Origin: Blepharisma stoltei
Lineage: Eukaryota; Ciliophora; Heterotrichea; Heterotrichida; Blepharismidae
NCBI GenBank assembly: GCA_914767885.1
Contig: CAJZBQ010000057.1
Location: 620,001-684,000, forward strand
Reading direction: 5' to 3'
Length of the DNA stretch: 64,000 nucleotides
Of the stretch, positions 12,024 to 21,594 are shown piece by piece; the first letter of the stretch is position 1; each line of letters opens with the position of its first letter. The translations under genes and the position numbers were made by a program. The notes under the pieces are model-generated. The model had not been told where the DNA came from and made no database searches. It saw only the letters and a program-made list of their open reading frames with translations.

Positions 12024-12634
12024 GGTCAAGTATAAACCCCCACCCCCTTAATGCCAAACTGCTTAGTCTTGATAATAAGAAATATAAAAGATCTTGCAGG
12101 ATTTCTCACGCAATTAAAAGGCGATTATAGCATGCTTACATGTATATTTAATACTTTATCTCATATCTCTAGCTAGCAAATTTTGTTCATATTTTTGCAT
12201 TAAATTTAAATGAGATATCATGCTTTATATATAAAATAAGCTTTTAAGTATATAGAATTTGTTAAAATGCATTAATTTAGCGATATCGATGCTAGATATT
12301 GTATGCCCCTATGATACAAAACTATACTTGAATTGGTTTATTTATGCCTATCTATTTTAAACCAAAATTCAACTGGATTCATGCTTAAAATGTGCTAATT
12401 AAGCGAAATATTCAGCGTATTTCTCGATTAGCTTCTTTATTTATTAGTCTAAAAATTTTACCAAATCAAATTTTGTTTATAGTAGAGATATGAAATAAAA
12501 TATTAAATATATGCTTAAACATGCTAGGAATTGTATTTTAATAGCGAAAGAGTGAAATATTGCATTATATCTTATATTTCTTATTATCAAGACTAGGTAG
12601 TTTGATATTGAGCAGTGGGGTTTATGTTGACAAC
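12024..12634. mobile_element. Family-C terminal-inverted-repeat element, 611 bp
   Basis: Left end GGTCAAGTATAAACCCCCAC and right end (reverse complement) GGTTGTCAACATAAACCCCAC continue as an imperfect inverted repeat of about 85 bp; both sides share TAGTCTTGATAATAAGAAAT. CAGAT lies immediately outside both ends (12019-12023, 12635-12639). No ORF inside, so non-autonomous. A second copy is at 60.93-61.57 kb. Confidence 0.8.
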
Positions 12635-12721
12635 CAGATATTCATACTCTATATATAAAATGCAACTTATTTTAATAAGATTCATATTTAATTTATACAT
12701 TGTTTTGCTAATTTTAATATC

Positions 12722-14032
12722 TTATTGGCTGCTCCTCAAAAACGATATTCTTTCGTCACAAACATTCATCCTCACAATAGTAGAGCTGGTCACAAAACTC
12801 GGAAACTCCACATCTAGCTTATTGATTTTATTAATCCTCCAGCTTTCATACTGCCGCAAAAATTCCCTATTTTCTTCATTTTCTTCATTTCCTCCATTTT
12901 CCAGCTTTTCAAGAACCTCTCTAAACTGGTCAATCCTCATCCCTTGTGGGCCAACATGCTTAGCTCTTATACACATTGGATAATCGTAAGCTTCTATTTT
13001 ATCAGCAAATTTCAGAATTTTTATTCTAAACCTCACATTTTCTTCATCATCAATTTGATAATTAAGCTCACAATAATCAGGGTGCAAAGGGTCGACTAAA
13101 ACTGTATTTCTCATATATTCTCGCTGTTCAGCCTTTTTTTCTTCACTTAAGCCTGAATCTCCTAAATAAATTGGTTTTTTTTCTAAATTAAAAAACACAA
13201 ATTTATAGTTAGGATATTCACTAGGGACATATCCACAAATATCGCAAATTGCCATATGGACTTGGTGGAAGGTAGATAAATAGTCCATTTGGACAGTCCT
13301 CATAATAATCCTGGGAAGGTTAAGCATTTCAAATTTAAATTCAATAACGATTTTTTCATGAACAATTGAGGTTAGTTGACCTTTGATTTTTCGACGGTGG
13401 ATTTTTTGGAAACTTTCAAAGAGGCATTTTGAGTGGGATTTTAATAATTCCTCTTCAGAAACTCGAGGTAAATCGTAAACTCCAGCTTTAAGACTTGTGT
13501 TTCTGCGAGGGTTTTTTAAAGGATCCCAAGGAAGTCTGCGGCCTCTATTACGCCGTGGAGGTGGGGGAGCTCCTGGTGAAGGTTCAGCCAAACTTCCAGT
13601 CATTCTTTCCATAAAGTGACGATAGCATCGAATATTTTGGCTAGTTGGTGGAGGCTGCGGCAAAATTTCTTTATTTGGTTTGAATAATAATATTGCGTCT
13701 TCTGGTTTTAGAATTGTGAGTTTATCGAGTTTCAGAATATCACCAAGCTTAACATCGTTAGGGGAAATAATTTTATTCCTTTGCTTAGCTGTTAGGTCTA
13801 CTAATTCTTGGATTTCTATATCTTCTTCTTTTACTGGGACAATTTCCATTAATTCATCTTTTATTGGAGTATTTTCTATGATCATTTCTATATCACTATC
13901 ACATTCATCTTTTATTATGTGAGCATTGCTGTCTGGATCATAGTATGGATCAAAAATTTCTATATCTGATAGATCGTCAATTTCATAGACATAAAAATTG
14001 CCCTCGAGTACTGTTAGATCTTCAATTCGCAT
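12722..14032 (-). CDS. pRiA4b ORF-3-like domain protein
   Basis: 436 residues. Residues 1-200 are acidic then Pro/Arg-rich and probably disordered (QPPPTSQNIR, PPPPRRNRGRRL). From about residue 215 the protein resembles the plasmid pRiA4b ORF-3 family: a LSTFHQVHMAICDICGY helix, a YKFVFFN strand, LNYQIDDEENVRFRIKIL, and the terminal CIRAKHVGPQGM / FREVLEKL segment. That fold is commonest in prokaryotes and mobile DNA; its role is unknown. The assignment is by remembered family pattern, so moderate. Ends UAA just outside the family-C element. Confidence 0.6.
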   Translation of the reverse strand: MRIEDLTVLEGNFYVYEIDDLSDIEIFDPYYDPDSNAHIIKDECDSDIEMIIENTPIKDELMEIVPVKEEDIEIQELVDLTAKQRNKIISPNDVKLGDILKLDKLTILKPEDAILLFKPNKEILPQPPPTSQNIRCYRHFMERMTGSLAEPSPGAPPPPRRNRGRRLPWDPLKNPRRNTSLKAGVYDLPRVSEEELLKSHSKCLFESFQKIHRRKIKGQLTSIVHEKIVIEFKFEMLNLPRIIMRTVQMDYLSTFHQVHMAICDICGYVPSEYPNYKFVFFNLEKKPIYLGDSGLSEEKKAEQREYMRNTVLVDPLHPDYCELNYQIDDEENVRFRIKILKFADKIEAYDYPMCIRAKHVGPQGMRIDQFREVLEKLENGGNEENEENREFLRQYESWRINKINKLDVEFPSFVTSSTIVRMNVCDERISFLRSSQ

Positions 14033-14531
14033 TTGCTATATAAATAATAAAATATAAGCCCCCTTATTTTTTAGTACAATATTTTTAAAGAACTTTATAA
14101 AATATTTATTTTACATAATTTTAGTTAAATAAAAATGTAAAACTTATAATATTTTTAGAATGATTAAAATTTATACAGCCTAAATGGGAAATCTATTAAA
14201 AACTTTTAATATTTTCTAGTATTAATGGTCCATCTGAATATATCGTTCAGCTCACGCTATTTAGTTTTATTTTTGGGTGTTCATTTACTTTTAAATTTTA
14301 TATTATCTATATTAATAAGTATTATAGCAAAGCATAAAAAGTAATCTGTGAATAATTACAAATGATTTCTGTATGAATTTAATTTAATAATTGCTAAAAC
14401 ATCAAAAAAAAGCCTGACTAATAGCATAATAATTTACTTAATATAAAATAGCCATATATCTAAAATTACATAACTCAACGATAATAAGAGTTTTCCACAT
14501 TAAGGTATCAATAACCTTTTAAATATTTTAT
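14033..14531. other. Divergent intergenic region
   Basis: About 500 bp of AT-rich DNA between divergently transcribed genes, probably holding both promoters. No repeat family or ORF recognised. Confidence 0.4.
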
Positions 14532-14963
14532 ATGGAGCCATCTTATTTTAAAAGTCCTTTATATCGCTATTACACTCCTTTTACCTACAAGTACCAAGAT
14601 GACCCACCTCTCTTAATCCGCATGCACACAAACAAACTATTTTTAGTATTTTTGTCAGAAAACCACCCCATTAAAAACGAAAATGTCCTCGAAGTGAAAT
14701 TCATACACAACACAGATGGCTTGTCAGGTAAAAGAAAAAGAAACGCTCCATTGCTTCAGCCTGCCACAAGACTTGCAGTTGTAAGAACAGAAAATTTCAC
14801 CTATGTTATCAGAGCTGGCGTTGAGGGGAAATTAATAGAGCTAAATGAGCTTCTTTTAACAAACCCTAATTTATTAAAAGAGCCAGAAGGATATTTAGCA
14901 ATAATGATGCCACCTCTACAAAAAATAAGTTCAATAGTGAAAAGGCTGACTGAGGATAAATAA
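14532..14963 (+). CDS. ABITRAM: ABITRAM/FAM206 (Simiate) homologue
   Basis: 143 residues, close to the animal protein's length. It matches the ABITRAM pattern along its length: YRYYTPFTYKYQ near the N terminus, LFLVFLSENHPI, the GLSGKRKRNAPLLQP core, VIRAGVEGKLIELNE and a terminal GYLAIMMPP. The family has a glycine-cleavage-H-like barrel and in animals is linked to actin binding and transcription; its protist role is not established. No intron or IES. UAA stop. Confidence 0.85.
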   Translation: MEPSYFKSPLYRYYTPFTYKYQDDPPLLIRMHTNKLFLVFLSENHPIKNENVLEVKFIHNTDGLSGKRKRNAPLLQPATRLAVVRTENFTYVIRAGVEGKLIELNELLLTNPNLLKEPEGYLAIMMPPLQKISSIVKRLTEDK

Positions 14964-15098
14964 TCCGCTAATTATCTTGAGAAATCATATATTTTTAGTA
15001 TTAATTTTAGTGAAATGTGCAGATGGAATAACTTCTTAAACAATATAATGGATTTATCATATATTTTTAGTATTAAGTTTGTAGATGTAATACTTAAA

Positions 15099-16265
15099 AT
15101 GGATTTATCCAATTTTGCTACAGTCTGAGGGAATTTTATTGACTCCAATGACCCTGATCTGCAGGAGAACACTAGACTTGCGCTATATTCCTTATCAACT
15201 CTTATGCTTGAGCAATCGCTTCCACCCAAATCAAAATTATTCTTCACAGATCTCCAATCGAGAACCTTAAACTGAGAAACATTTAACAAAAAAATTGGAA
15301 ATGTGAAGAAGAGCGTTGAAAAATTGCATGATTTCTTTAAGCAGAGGCCATATGAAATGAACAGAAGGGCACCTCAGATCAGAGGAAGCAGATGAGGCTC
15401 AGATATGCCTGGTAATATGGAAAATTCTAGGGAAGATTATTCTGAAGAAAGAAAATTATCAAATTCTCAAGAACAGAAATTTTCAGGTGAGGGCCAAGTA
15501 AATAGAAATTCCCAAAATAGAAAAATAGAAGTTCAAAATATCTCAATATTAGATTCCCCAAGACCATATAGACCTGAAGAATCTAAACTAACTGTTCAGC
15601 CAAAATATTTAGAAATCACAGAAATTTCTCAGCCAAAGTCCAAACCTGTTTTAATCCCAATCTCTAAAGATATCAAAGTTTTACTAGGAAAACCTACATT
15701 TGAGGCATCAGACCACTTTATATCACATCCGTATGCTGCGAACACAGTAAGATTATTTGTAAGAGACCAGAAGATTTTTGTATCTGAAACTGTAATTCCT
15801 CCTAGTAACCCCATAATAGATAGTATGAAAATACGCAAATCCTCAAACCTTATACAAGTAAAATCAATGAGCCTCTCAATGGGCATGGTTTTTGTTTTTG
15901 GAAAGAATGAAATAGTGGTTAAAGCTACAAATTTTACCGGAGATCTTGTGCTGGAAATTTCAGGAGGTCCAAACCCTTTTACATATGAAAGGGTTATTAC
16001 TAGCTATACTCGCATTGGATGCAATGCAAATTGTGAGTTGCAGCTTGATAGAGATGAAGAAATACAGCATTTTCACGCAAATTTAAAAAAAATAGAAAAA
16101 AGTTGGGTAATTGAAGCATATGCTGATAACATATGATTATGGATGGGAATGCATTTGAGAAACAGTGCTTCTGGGCGCAGAGATTCTAACGAATATCAAA
16201 TTTATAATGACTCGTGCATAAGGATACATGACAGCAAATACCAGGTGCGCCTTGTTGCCGCCTAA
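15099..16265 (+). CDS. FHA-domain-containing protein
   Basis: Starts at 15099 (MDLSNFATVWGNFIDSND) and runs 388 residues through four UGA-Trp codons to UAA at 16263. The C-terminal third resembles a forkhead-associated phosphothreonine-binding domain: TSYTRIGCNANCELQL (strand plus RIG), then QHFHANLKK in place of SRxHA, then a LRNSASGR loop and IYNDSCIRIHD. The N-terminal half has helices and a Ser/Arg-rich link (RRAPQIRGSRW). The last residues (QVRLVAA) are encoded by the first unit of a 30-bp tandem repeat, so the original C terminus may have been altered. Partners unknown. Confidence 0.75.
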
Positions 16266-16328
16266 TCAAAAAGTTGCGTCTTGTATCCGCCAAGTTATTC
16301 AGGTGCGTCTTGCTACCACCTAGTTAAA
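16252..16328. repeat. Threefold ~28-30-bp tandem repeat at an FHA gene stop
   Basis: Three imperfect units (GTGCGCCTTGTTGCCGCCTA, TTGCGTCTTGTATCCGCC, GTGCGTCTTGCTACCACCTA), more GC-rich than their surroundings. The stop codon of the FHA gene falls in the first unit. Confidence 0.75.
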
Positions 16329-16438
16329 CTTGGCTTACTTGGAAGTTTAGTAAATAGTAATATTCATTGTTTAAAATGTTTGCAAGTTTAATGATAGCAT
16401 ATATATTATATACATATTTATATCTAAATAAACACTAT

Positions 16439-17956
16439 TTATGCTAACAATCCAATTCTAATCTGTTGTGTTGCCGTCTGCCTATGATTTTCACAGTATC
16501 CAGGTGTAAAACATTCTTTCCCTACAGGATCAAGCTCATCTATAATTTCTTGTGTGCACTCCTGGCTTAAGCATGAGTCACTTTTAAGCCACTTCTTCAA
16601 GTCACTACATGTAACAAGTGCATTTTCTCCATGTCCAAGCATTCTTAGTGCTTTTAGTAAATTTTCTTTGCAAAGAATTTCTTTGGGATCAATGCAAGCT
16701 CTTAAAAATTCATAATAGTCGATGACCCCGTTTTCATCGGTGTCAACCTGACTCATAATTTCTTTGGCAGCAACTTCTGGAGAACTTTCGATGAAGCAGC
16801 TTGCGAAGCTTTCGAGCTCTGACTGTGAAATCACACCGTCACAGTTGAGGTCTAATGATTGGAATGCTGATTGGATATTCATGAAATTCTTGTAACTCAT
16901 AACCTGGCTAAGAATAAAAGTGCTTAGGGATTCGGTTAGTTTGGATGATCTTTGGTAATTTCTAAGCTTATTAAAAATGTTTGACAAGTCATCATCACTT
17001 TCTTTTTCTTTCCAATCTGCCTTAAACCAAGGATGTGCGCAAGCTTCTTCAGCAGAAATTCTTTGCTCAGGGTCTTTTTCCAATAATTTCCTTATTAGAT
17101 CTTTTGCATCGTTTGACACATTTATCCAACGAGGACTTTCAATATTGAACCTTCCTCTCCTTATTTTCCTTATAGTTTCAGCATCACTTTTTCCTTGGAA
17201 GGGATTAAAGCCAGCGAAAAGGATAAACATAATAACCCCACAGCTCCACAGGTCAAACTTCTCATTATAGGACCTGTCAAAAATTTCTGGAGCCATATAT
17301 TCTAGAGTACCAGCAACCTGCTTCATTCTTGTCCCTTGAGGGCATTTAGCAGTTAAATCGAAATCAATAATCTTCAATGTGATTTCGTCATCCTTTATAT
17401 GACTAGCCAGCACAATGTTTTCAGGCTTTATGTCTCTATGGACTAACTTTTTCTTATGCAGATAGCTGACGCCTGACAAAATTTGTCTCATGATGCTTCT
17501 GATTATTTTTTCAGAAAAATGAAACCCGCTTGCTATTTTATCACATAAATCGCCACCGTCCATGTATTCCAGTACTAAAAAGTACTCAGTTTTGCTATTG
17601 AAAAATTCATACATCCTAAGGATGTTTGGATGATCCAATGCTTTGAAGACATCTACTTCTCTGTGGACGTTGGCATCTTCAAGGTAAATGCCGCTTTTGC
17701 ATTCTTTCTTGATGATCTTGACAGCTCTGATGGCATCTGTCCCTTTGTGCCTACATTTTCGAATTTCGCCATGAAGGCCTGCGCCTAAAGGAACTGGATC
17801 TGTCTCATAAATGTCGTAGAAGGATTTGGAATTAGAGAAGATAAAATCGCCTGGAGAGTAAATGATCTCAGCGATGCTATCAACTGTCCTTCTGCTTATC
17901 GGCTTCATGTTAGTCGAGCTAATGAATTCAGGATGAGCCGAGCACAAACAACCCAT
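16439..17956 (-). CDS. Calcium-dependent protein kinase (CDPK) with N-terminal acylation motif
   Basis: 505 residues. MGCLCS at the N terminus predicts N-myristoylation with palmitoylation, hence membrane attachment. Kinase domain about residues 55-310: glycine loop LGAGLHGEIR, VAIK-type Lys in AVKIIKK, catalytic HRDIKPEN, and APE in YMAPE. The DFG motif reads DFD (IIDFDLTAKC). EF-hands follow: DLNCDGVISQSE and DTDENGVIDYYE look calcium-competent; the last pair is degenerate. A typical ciliate calcium-signalling kinase. UAA stop, no intron. Confidence 0.92.
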   Translation of the reverse strand: MGCLCSAHPEFISSTNMKPISRRTVDSIAEIIYSPGDFIFSNSKSFYDIYETDPVPLGAGLHGEIRKCRHKGTDAIRAVKIIKKECKSGIYLEDANVHREVDVFKALDHPNILRMYEFFNSKTEYFLVLEYMDGGDLCDKIASGFHFSEKIIRSIMRQILSGVSYLHKKKLVHRDIKPENIVLASHIKDDEITLKIIDFDLTAKCPQGTRMKQVAGTLEYMAPEIFDRSYNEKFDLWSCGVIMFILFAGFNPFQGKSDAETIRKIRRGRFNIESPRWINVSNDAKDLIRKLLEKDPEQRISAEEACAHPWFKADWKEKESDDDLSNIFNKLRNYQRSSKLTESLSTFILSQVMSYKNFMNIQSAFQSLDLNCDGVISQSELESFASCFIESSPEVAAKEIMSQVDTDENGVIDYYEFLRACIDPKEILCKENLLKALRMLGHGENALVTCSDLKKWLKSDSCLSQECTQEIIDELDPVGKECFTPGYCENHRQTATQQIRIGLLA

Positions 17957-18720
17957 TAATTTAATTATAATAGAATTAGTCTATGACTGGATAATATGTA
18001 CAAAATATTAATCGTTTTAATACTAAGGCTTCTTTTGCAGAATTTTTTCAACTTGACGAAAGGAGTAGTTACGTCATATTTAAACTATTTTTATGAATAT
18101 GAAGGCAACTTCCGAAAATGGTGGTTTTTTTCAATTGACTGGAAATAGGTTAATTTGCTTGAAAATGAAGGTATTGGTATTTAATATTTTTGAAGCTAAA
18201 GGATAAGCATATTTAATTTTATATAAGATAATTACAGTGTTTTCTTAGATTTTTTAAGATAATTATTAGATAATAATTTTTATTGCCCATGATGCATTAT
18301 GTGAAATTAATATTAAAATCATTTTTATAAAATTCAATGCTTCTAATGATTATAAGAAATATCTGGAATCGAGTTATTAAAATTTTAAAAATACAGATTT
18401 GCCTTCCTTATCTTTGCCTTTGCACATTTATTACATTTTTATTTTAATAGCCAAATTTCAGAATATAAATTCTTATCCGAATTCTGCTTCAAAAAAGGCG
18501 CAGATTATGCGAGATTGGCAAAATTAGCTAATATGGATAGCTTATTTTATGGTGATGACTTTTAAGACCAAATCGATAAAATCATGATCGTGATGAAGCT
18601 GATGATAGCTAATATGAGTTCCTAGAAATTCTTTGAGGTTAAAACCACTTTAAACAAGAGAATTACCATCGTTGCAAAGGTATCTTAACCATAAGTGAAT
18701 GTGGCAATTATCCATTAAAA
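17957..18720. other. Intergenic, no gene recognised
   Basis: About 760 bp, AT-rich. A stretch near 18480-18700 is slightly less AT-biased but has no sustained frame. Promoter of the CDPK gene is expected at the left edge. Confidence 0.4.
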
Positions 18721-19452
18721 TTAAAGAGAATCATTAGTTTTATCTGAAATCACAGTTTGCGACAGCACAAGCTCAGCAATTTCATTTACAAGCTCTATGT
18801 CAGTAGATCCGCTTTTCTCAAATTTTCCTGTCAGTCCTATCGCTCTTGAGAGCAAAAGCGAAATCTTTTTGTCTGGCTGCTTCCTTCCTGCATTTATTTC
18901 TTTTGCATAAATTTTGCAAGCAGAGACTAATTCTTGTATACTAATTCTTTGCTTTGATAAAATATTTAAAGGCTCTGTTATGATTTTTGTTGGCAATGCT
19001 TCGAATAATGCAAGAGAGCCTATACGCATTCTTGCAAGTTTGTAGCATTGAGTTTGTATTCCTTTGCTAGAAAGCTGGAGGTTTAGCAAAATTAAATTAT
19101 TCCCAGGGAACATTTTTTCGTAAGTAAGAATTGAGGTGACTGCAATATGATTCAGATCTCCAGTTCTATAAGCACCAATTAGTGAGCATTTAGGATAGGC
19201 TTCGATAACATGGTTGAAATGAGCAGTTGCAAGAGGCTTTGCAAAGTTTAAGGTGTTATCTTTGACCATATGATGGAGAGGGATTGCATGCTTAATGTGA
19301 ATTAGGCCTTCAGATTGAGTGCCCAACAAAAGCCCTATAACTTCTTGGTCTTTGTTTGGGCGTCTCATATAGTGTTGAAGAATGGCCATAGGTACTGCTG
19401 GATGAACTTCGCAGGAAAAAGATTTGATATCGCCTAGCCAGAGACTAGCCAT
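18721..19452 (-). CDS. EIF3F: MPN-domain protein, probable eIF3 subunit f
   Basis: 243 residues with an N-terminal MPN domain: EVHPAVPMAILQHYMRR, IGLLLGT, LIGAYRTGD, and a C-terminal helical region ending LVNEIAELVLSQTVI. It lacks the JAMM metal motif (no HxHP), as expected of a structural MPN subunit. Length and the GAYRTGD segment (GWYATG in animals) fit eIF3f; COP9 CSN6 or another inactive MPN subunit is the main alternative. Role: translation initiation complex in the cytosol. Confidence 0.72.
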   Translation of the reverse strand: MASLWLGDIKSFSCEVHPAVPMAILQHYMRRPNKDQEVIGLLLGTQSEGLIHIKHAIPLHHMVKDNTLNFAKPLATAHFNHVIEAYPKCSLIGAYRTGDLNHIAVTSILTYEKMFPGNNLILLNLQLSSKGIQTQCYKLARMRIGSLALFEALPTKIITEPLNILSKQRISIQELVSACKIYAKEINAGRKQPDKKISLLLSRAIGLTGKFEKSGSTDIELVNEIAELVLSQTVISDKTNDSL

Positions 19453-20203
19453 CCTATTATATTAATAAGAAGTTCATATTAGAAATACTTATAAGAATAT
19501 TTTATAAATTTTTAAATTAAAGGAAGTAATTTTATCGGAAATAGGTCTAACAAGAATTTAAATTATAAACAAAATCCTGATATACTTTCATGATGAAAAT
19601 ACTTTCAACAAATTTTAAGAATTTGATTCTTTTCTTAGCTCTTTGAGCATTATTATTTTATTTTTAATTCTTAGAATATCTTACTAGCACCCATTTAAGA
19701 ACGAGTGAAATGGTTTTAAGAGCCCTATTTAAGATAGAGTTAATTTATTTGTATGAACATTCTTGGAATAAAATAGTTTGGGAAATTATGATTCTTATGA
19801 TGAGATTTTTAACGGATTTTATTAAATTTAGATATTTGCATTCTAAAACTTAACAAAATAATTAAATTAGATTTTTCTATTTTGATATTTACCAATTGTG
19901 ATTAAAAAAATGTTTTTATTCCCCTTTAGGAGAAACAAAAAGTCTTGCAAGTTCTTAAAGGGCAAGGAAATTAGCACTAAAACTATGCCAACACAAACTA
20001 TATATTTCCTATAGCGATTATTCACTGAATTGTAAGTCATTTACCCAACATTCTCAACATAAACAGATCAATGCGAATAATGACAAGAAAATTAATTGCT
20101 TTGTATGATTAGTTAATTAATAATTTTTATGGCAAAGGATTATTGCTGCAGCCTAGTGCATTTTCACACAATTATTTGTAGGGGGCCTCTATAATAAATA
20201 AAA
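19453..20203. other. Divergent intergenic region
   Basis: About 750 bp AT-rich DNA between divergently oriented genes. No repeat family, RNA gene or ORF recognised. Confidence 0.4.
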
Positions 20204-21520
20204 ATGAATAGCGACCAAGACAGCTCCAATTATGATCAAGCCCTAACTGATGCAAACTCATGATTCGAACTTCTAAAAGACCTTTATGCATGGTTAGAGA
20301 TAGATCCTAAAGACGCAGTCTTCAAAAACGCCAAGAAAAGCAAAACCACCCTTTATAATTTATATAAAGAAGTATTAGAACATGGAGGATGGAGCAACGC
20401 GATAGGCTCAAATAGCTGGTCCAGCATAGACAAAAAGTTAACAATCACTGATTCCCGCTCAATGTACGAAAATTTTCATTTAGTAGTATTAGAAAAGAAG
20501 CATAACCCTTCAACGAGATATTCAACAGGGGACATTTCCTTACTGAAAGAAATTATTCCTTCTAACCTAAAAGCAGTCCCAATTGTCACCCCATCTCCTG
20601 ATGGAGCTTATGACTGGGATACATGGCTGGAATATGATTTACTTATCCTGAGAAACTATGTTTATGATGTCTGGAAAATCGACACAAAATTAATGAGCAT
20701 GAGATCTTTGGAAGAAGATCATAGCGATTTCCCTGTAGACATTTTAACTCAGGGCAACAGTGAATTAGACTTTAAAGTGAAATCAGCAACAAAAGAAACT
20801 GTCCCTATGATAGATTATTTGAAAATAATGAAGCAGGCTTCAGCACAAAAAGAAATGAATAATAAAATAAAGTTTGCCGTTAATGTTGATCTTGGGAGCT
20901 GGGAAGAAGAAATTGATGAAATGAGACGAAAGCTGCCTGCAAAGATTTTATGGGACTCTAAATATGATTCACTCAAATACACTCGCCAACATATATTAGG
21001 CATGACCCTTCCTCAGGCTTACTTAAAAATTAAAGGATGCTGGACTGGAGGCCACGAAGAAAATCTACGCTTTTGTGCTGCAAATATCAACCATGGGCCA
21101 AGCGATGTTGAATGGTGGACTCTCAAAACTTCAGAAAACTTAAAATTCAGAGATTGCGTAATGAGAGACTATAATATTGACATTTATATAACAGAAACTT
21201 TGTGGTGGCCTGATTTAATATACTGCCTATCTAAAGGATTTACTGTCTATCATGTTGTGCAAAAGCCAGGAGACTTAGTTTTAGTTGGTGCAAGCGCAAT
21301 TCATTGGGTGAAAAGTTGCGATGTTACTGTTAATACAGCTTGAAATTTCGGCCCAAAAACACTCAAAAATTTTCAACTTGCTTTTGAAAGATATGATATA
21401 AATTTGAAAATTAATTACAGAAACCTAGTGCCGATGCATATATTGGCATTGGATTTGCTTAATCATGAAATGTCTACCTTGCCGGCTGACTTACTCTTTT
21501 TATTAACAATAGCACTATAA
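20204..21520 (+). CDS. ARID plus JmjC (KDM6/UTX-like) chromatin protein
   Basis: 438 residues from ATG at 20204 to UAA at 21518, reading two UGA codons as Trp (DANS-W-FELL and VNTA-W-NFGPKT). The N terminus is ARID/BRIGHT-like: LYNLYKEVLEHGGWSNAI, then NSWSSIDKKL. The C terminus is a JmjC domain with iron ligands in GGHEENLRF (HxE) and AIHWV (His), plus QKPGDLVLVG and AWNFGPKT, closest in pattern to UTX/JMJD3 H3K27 demethylases. Probably a nuclear histone demethylase targeted by its own DNA-binding module. Confidence 0.85.
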
Positions 21521-21594
21521 GGCGTATTCCATACGATTTTTAACAAAAATAGATAAAAAACTCCAAATTTTTAATTCTAATATTTTTATTTTAA

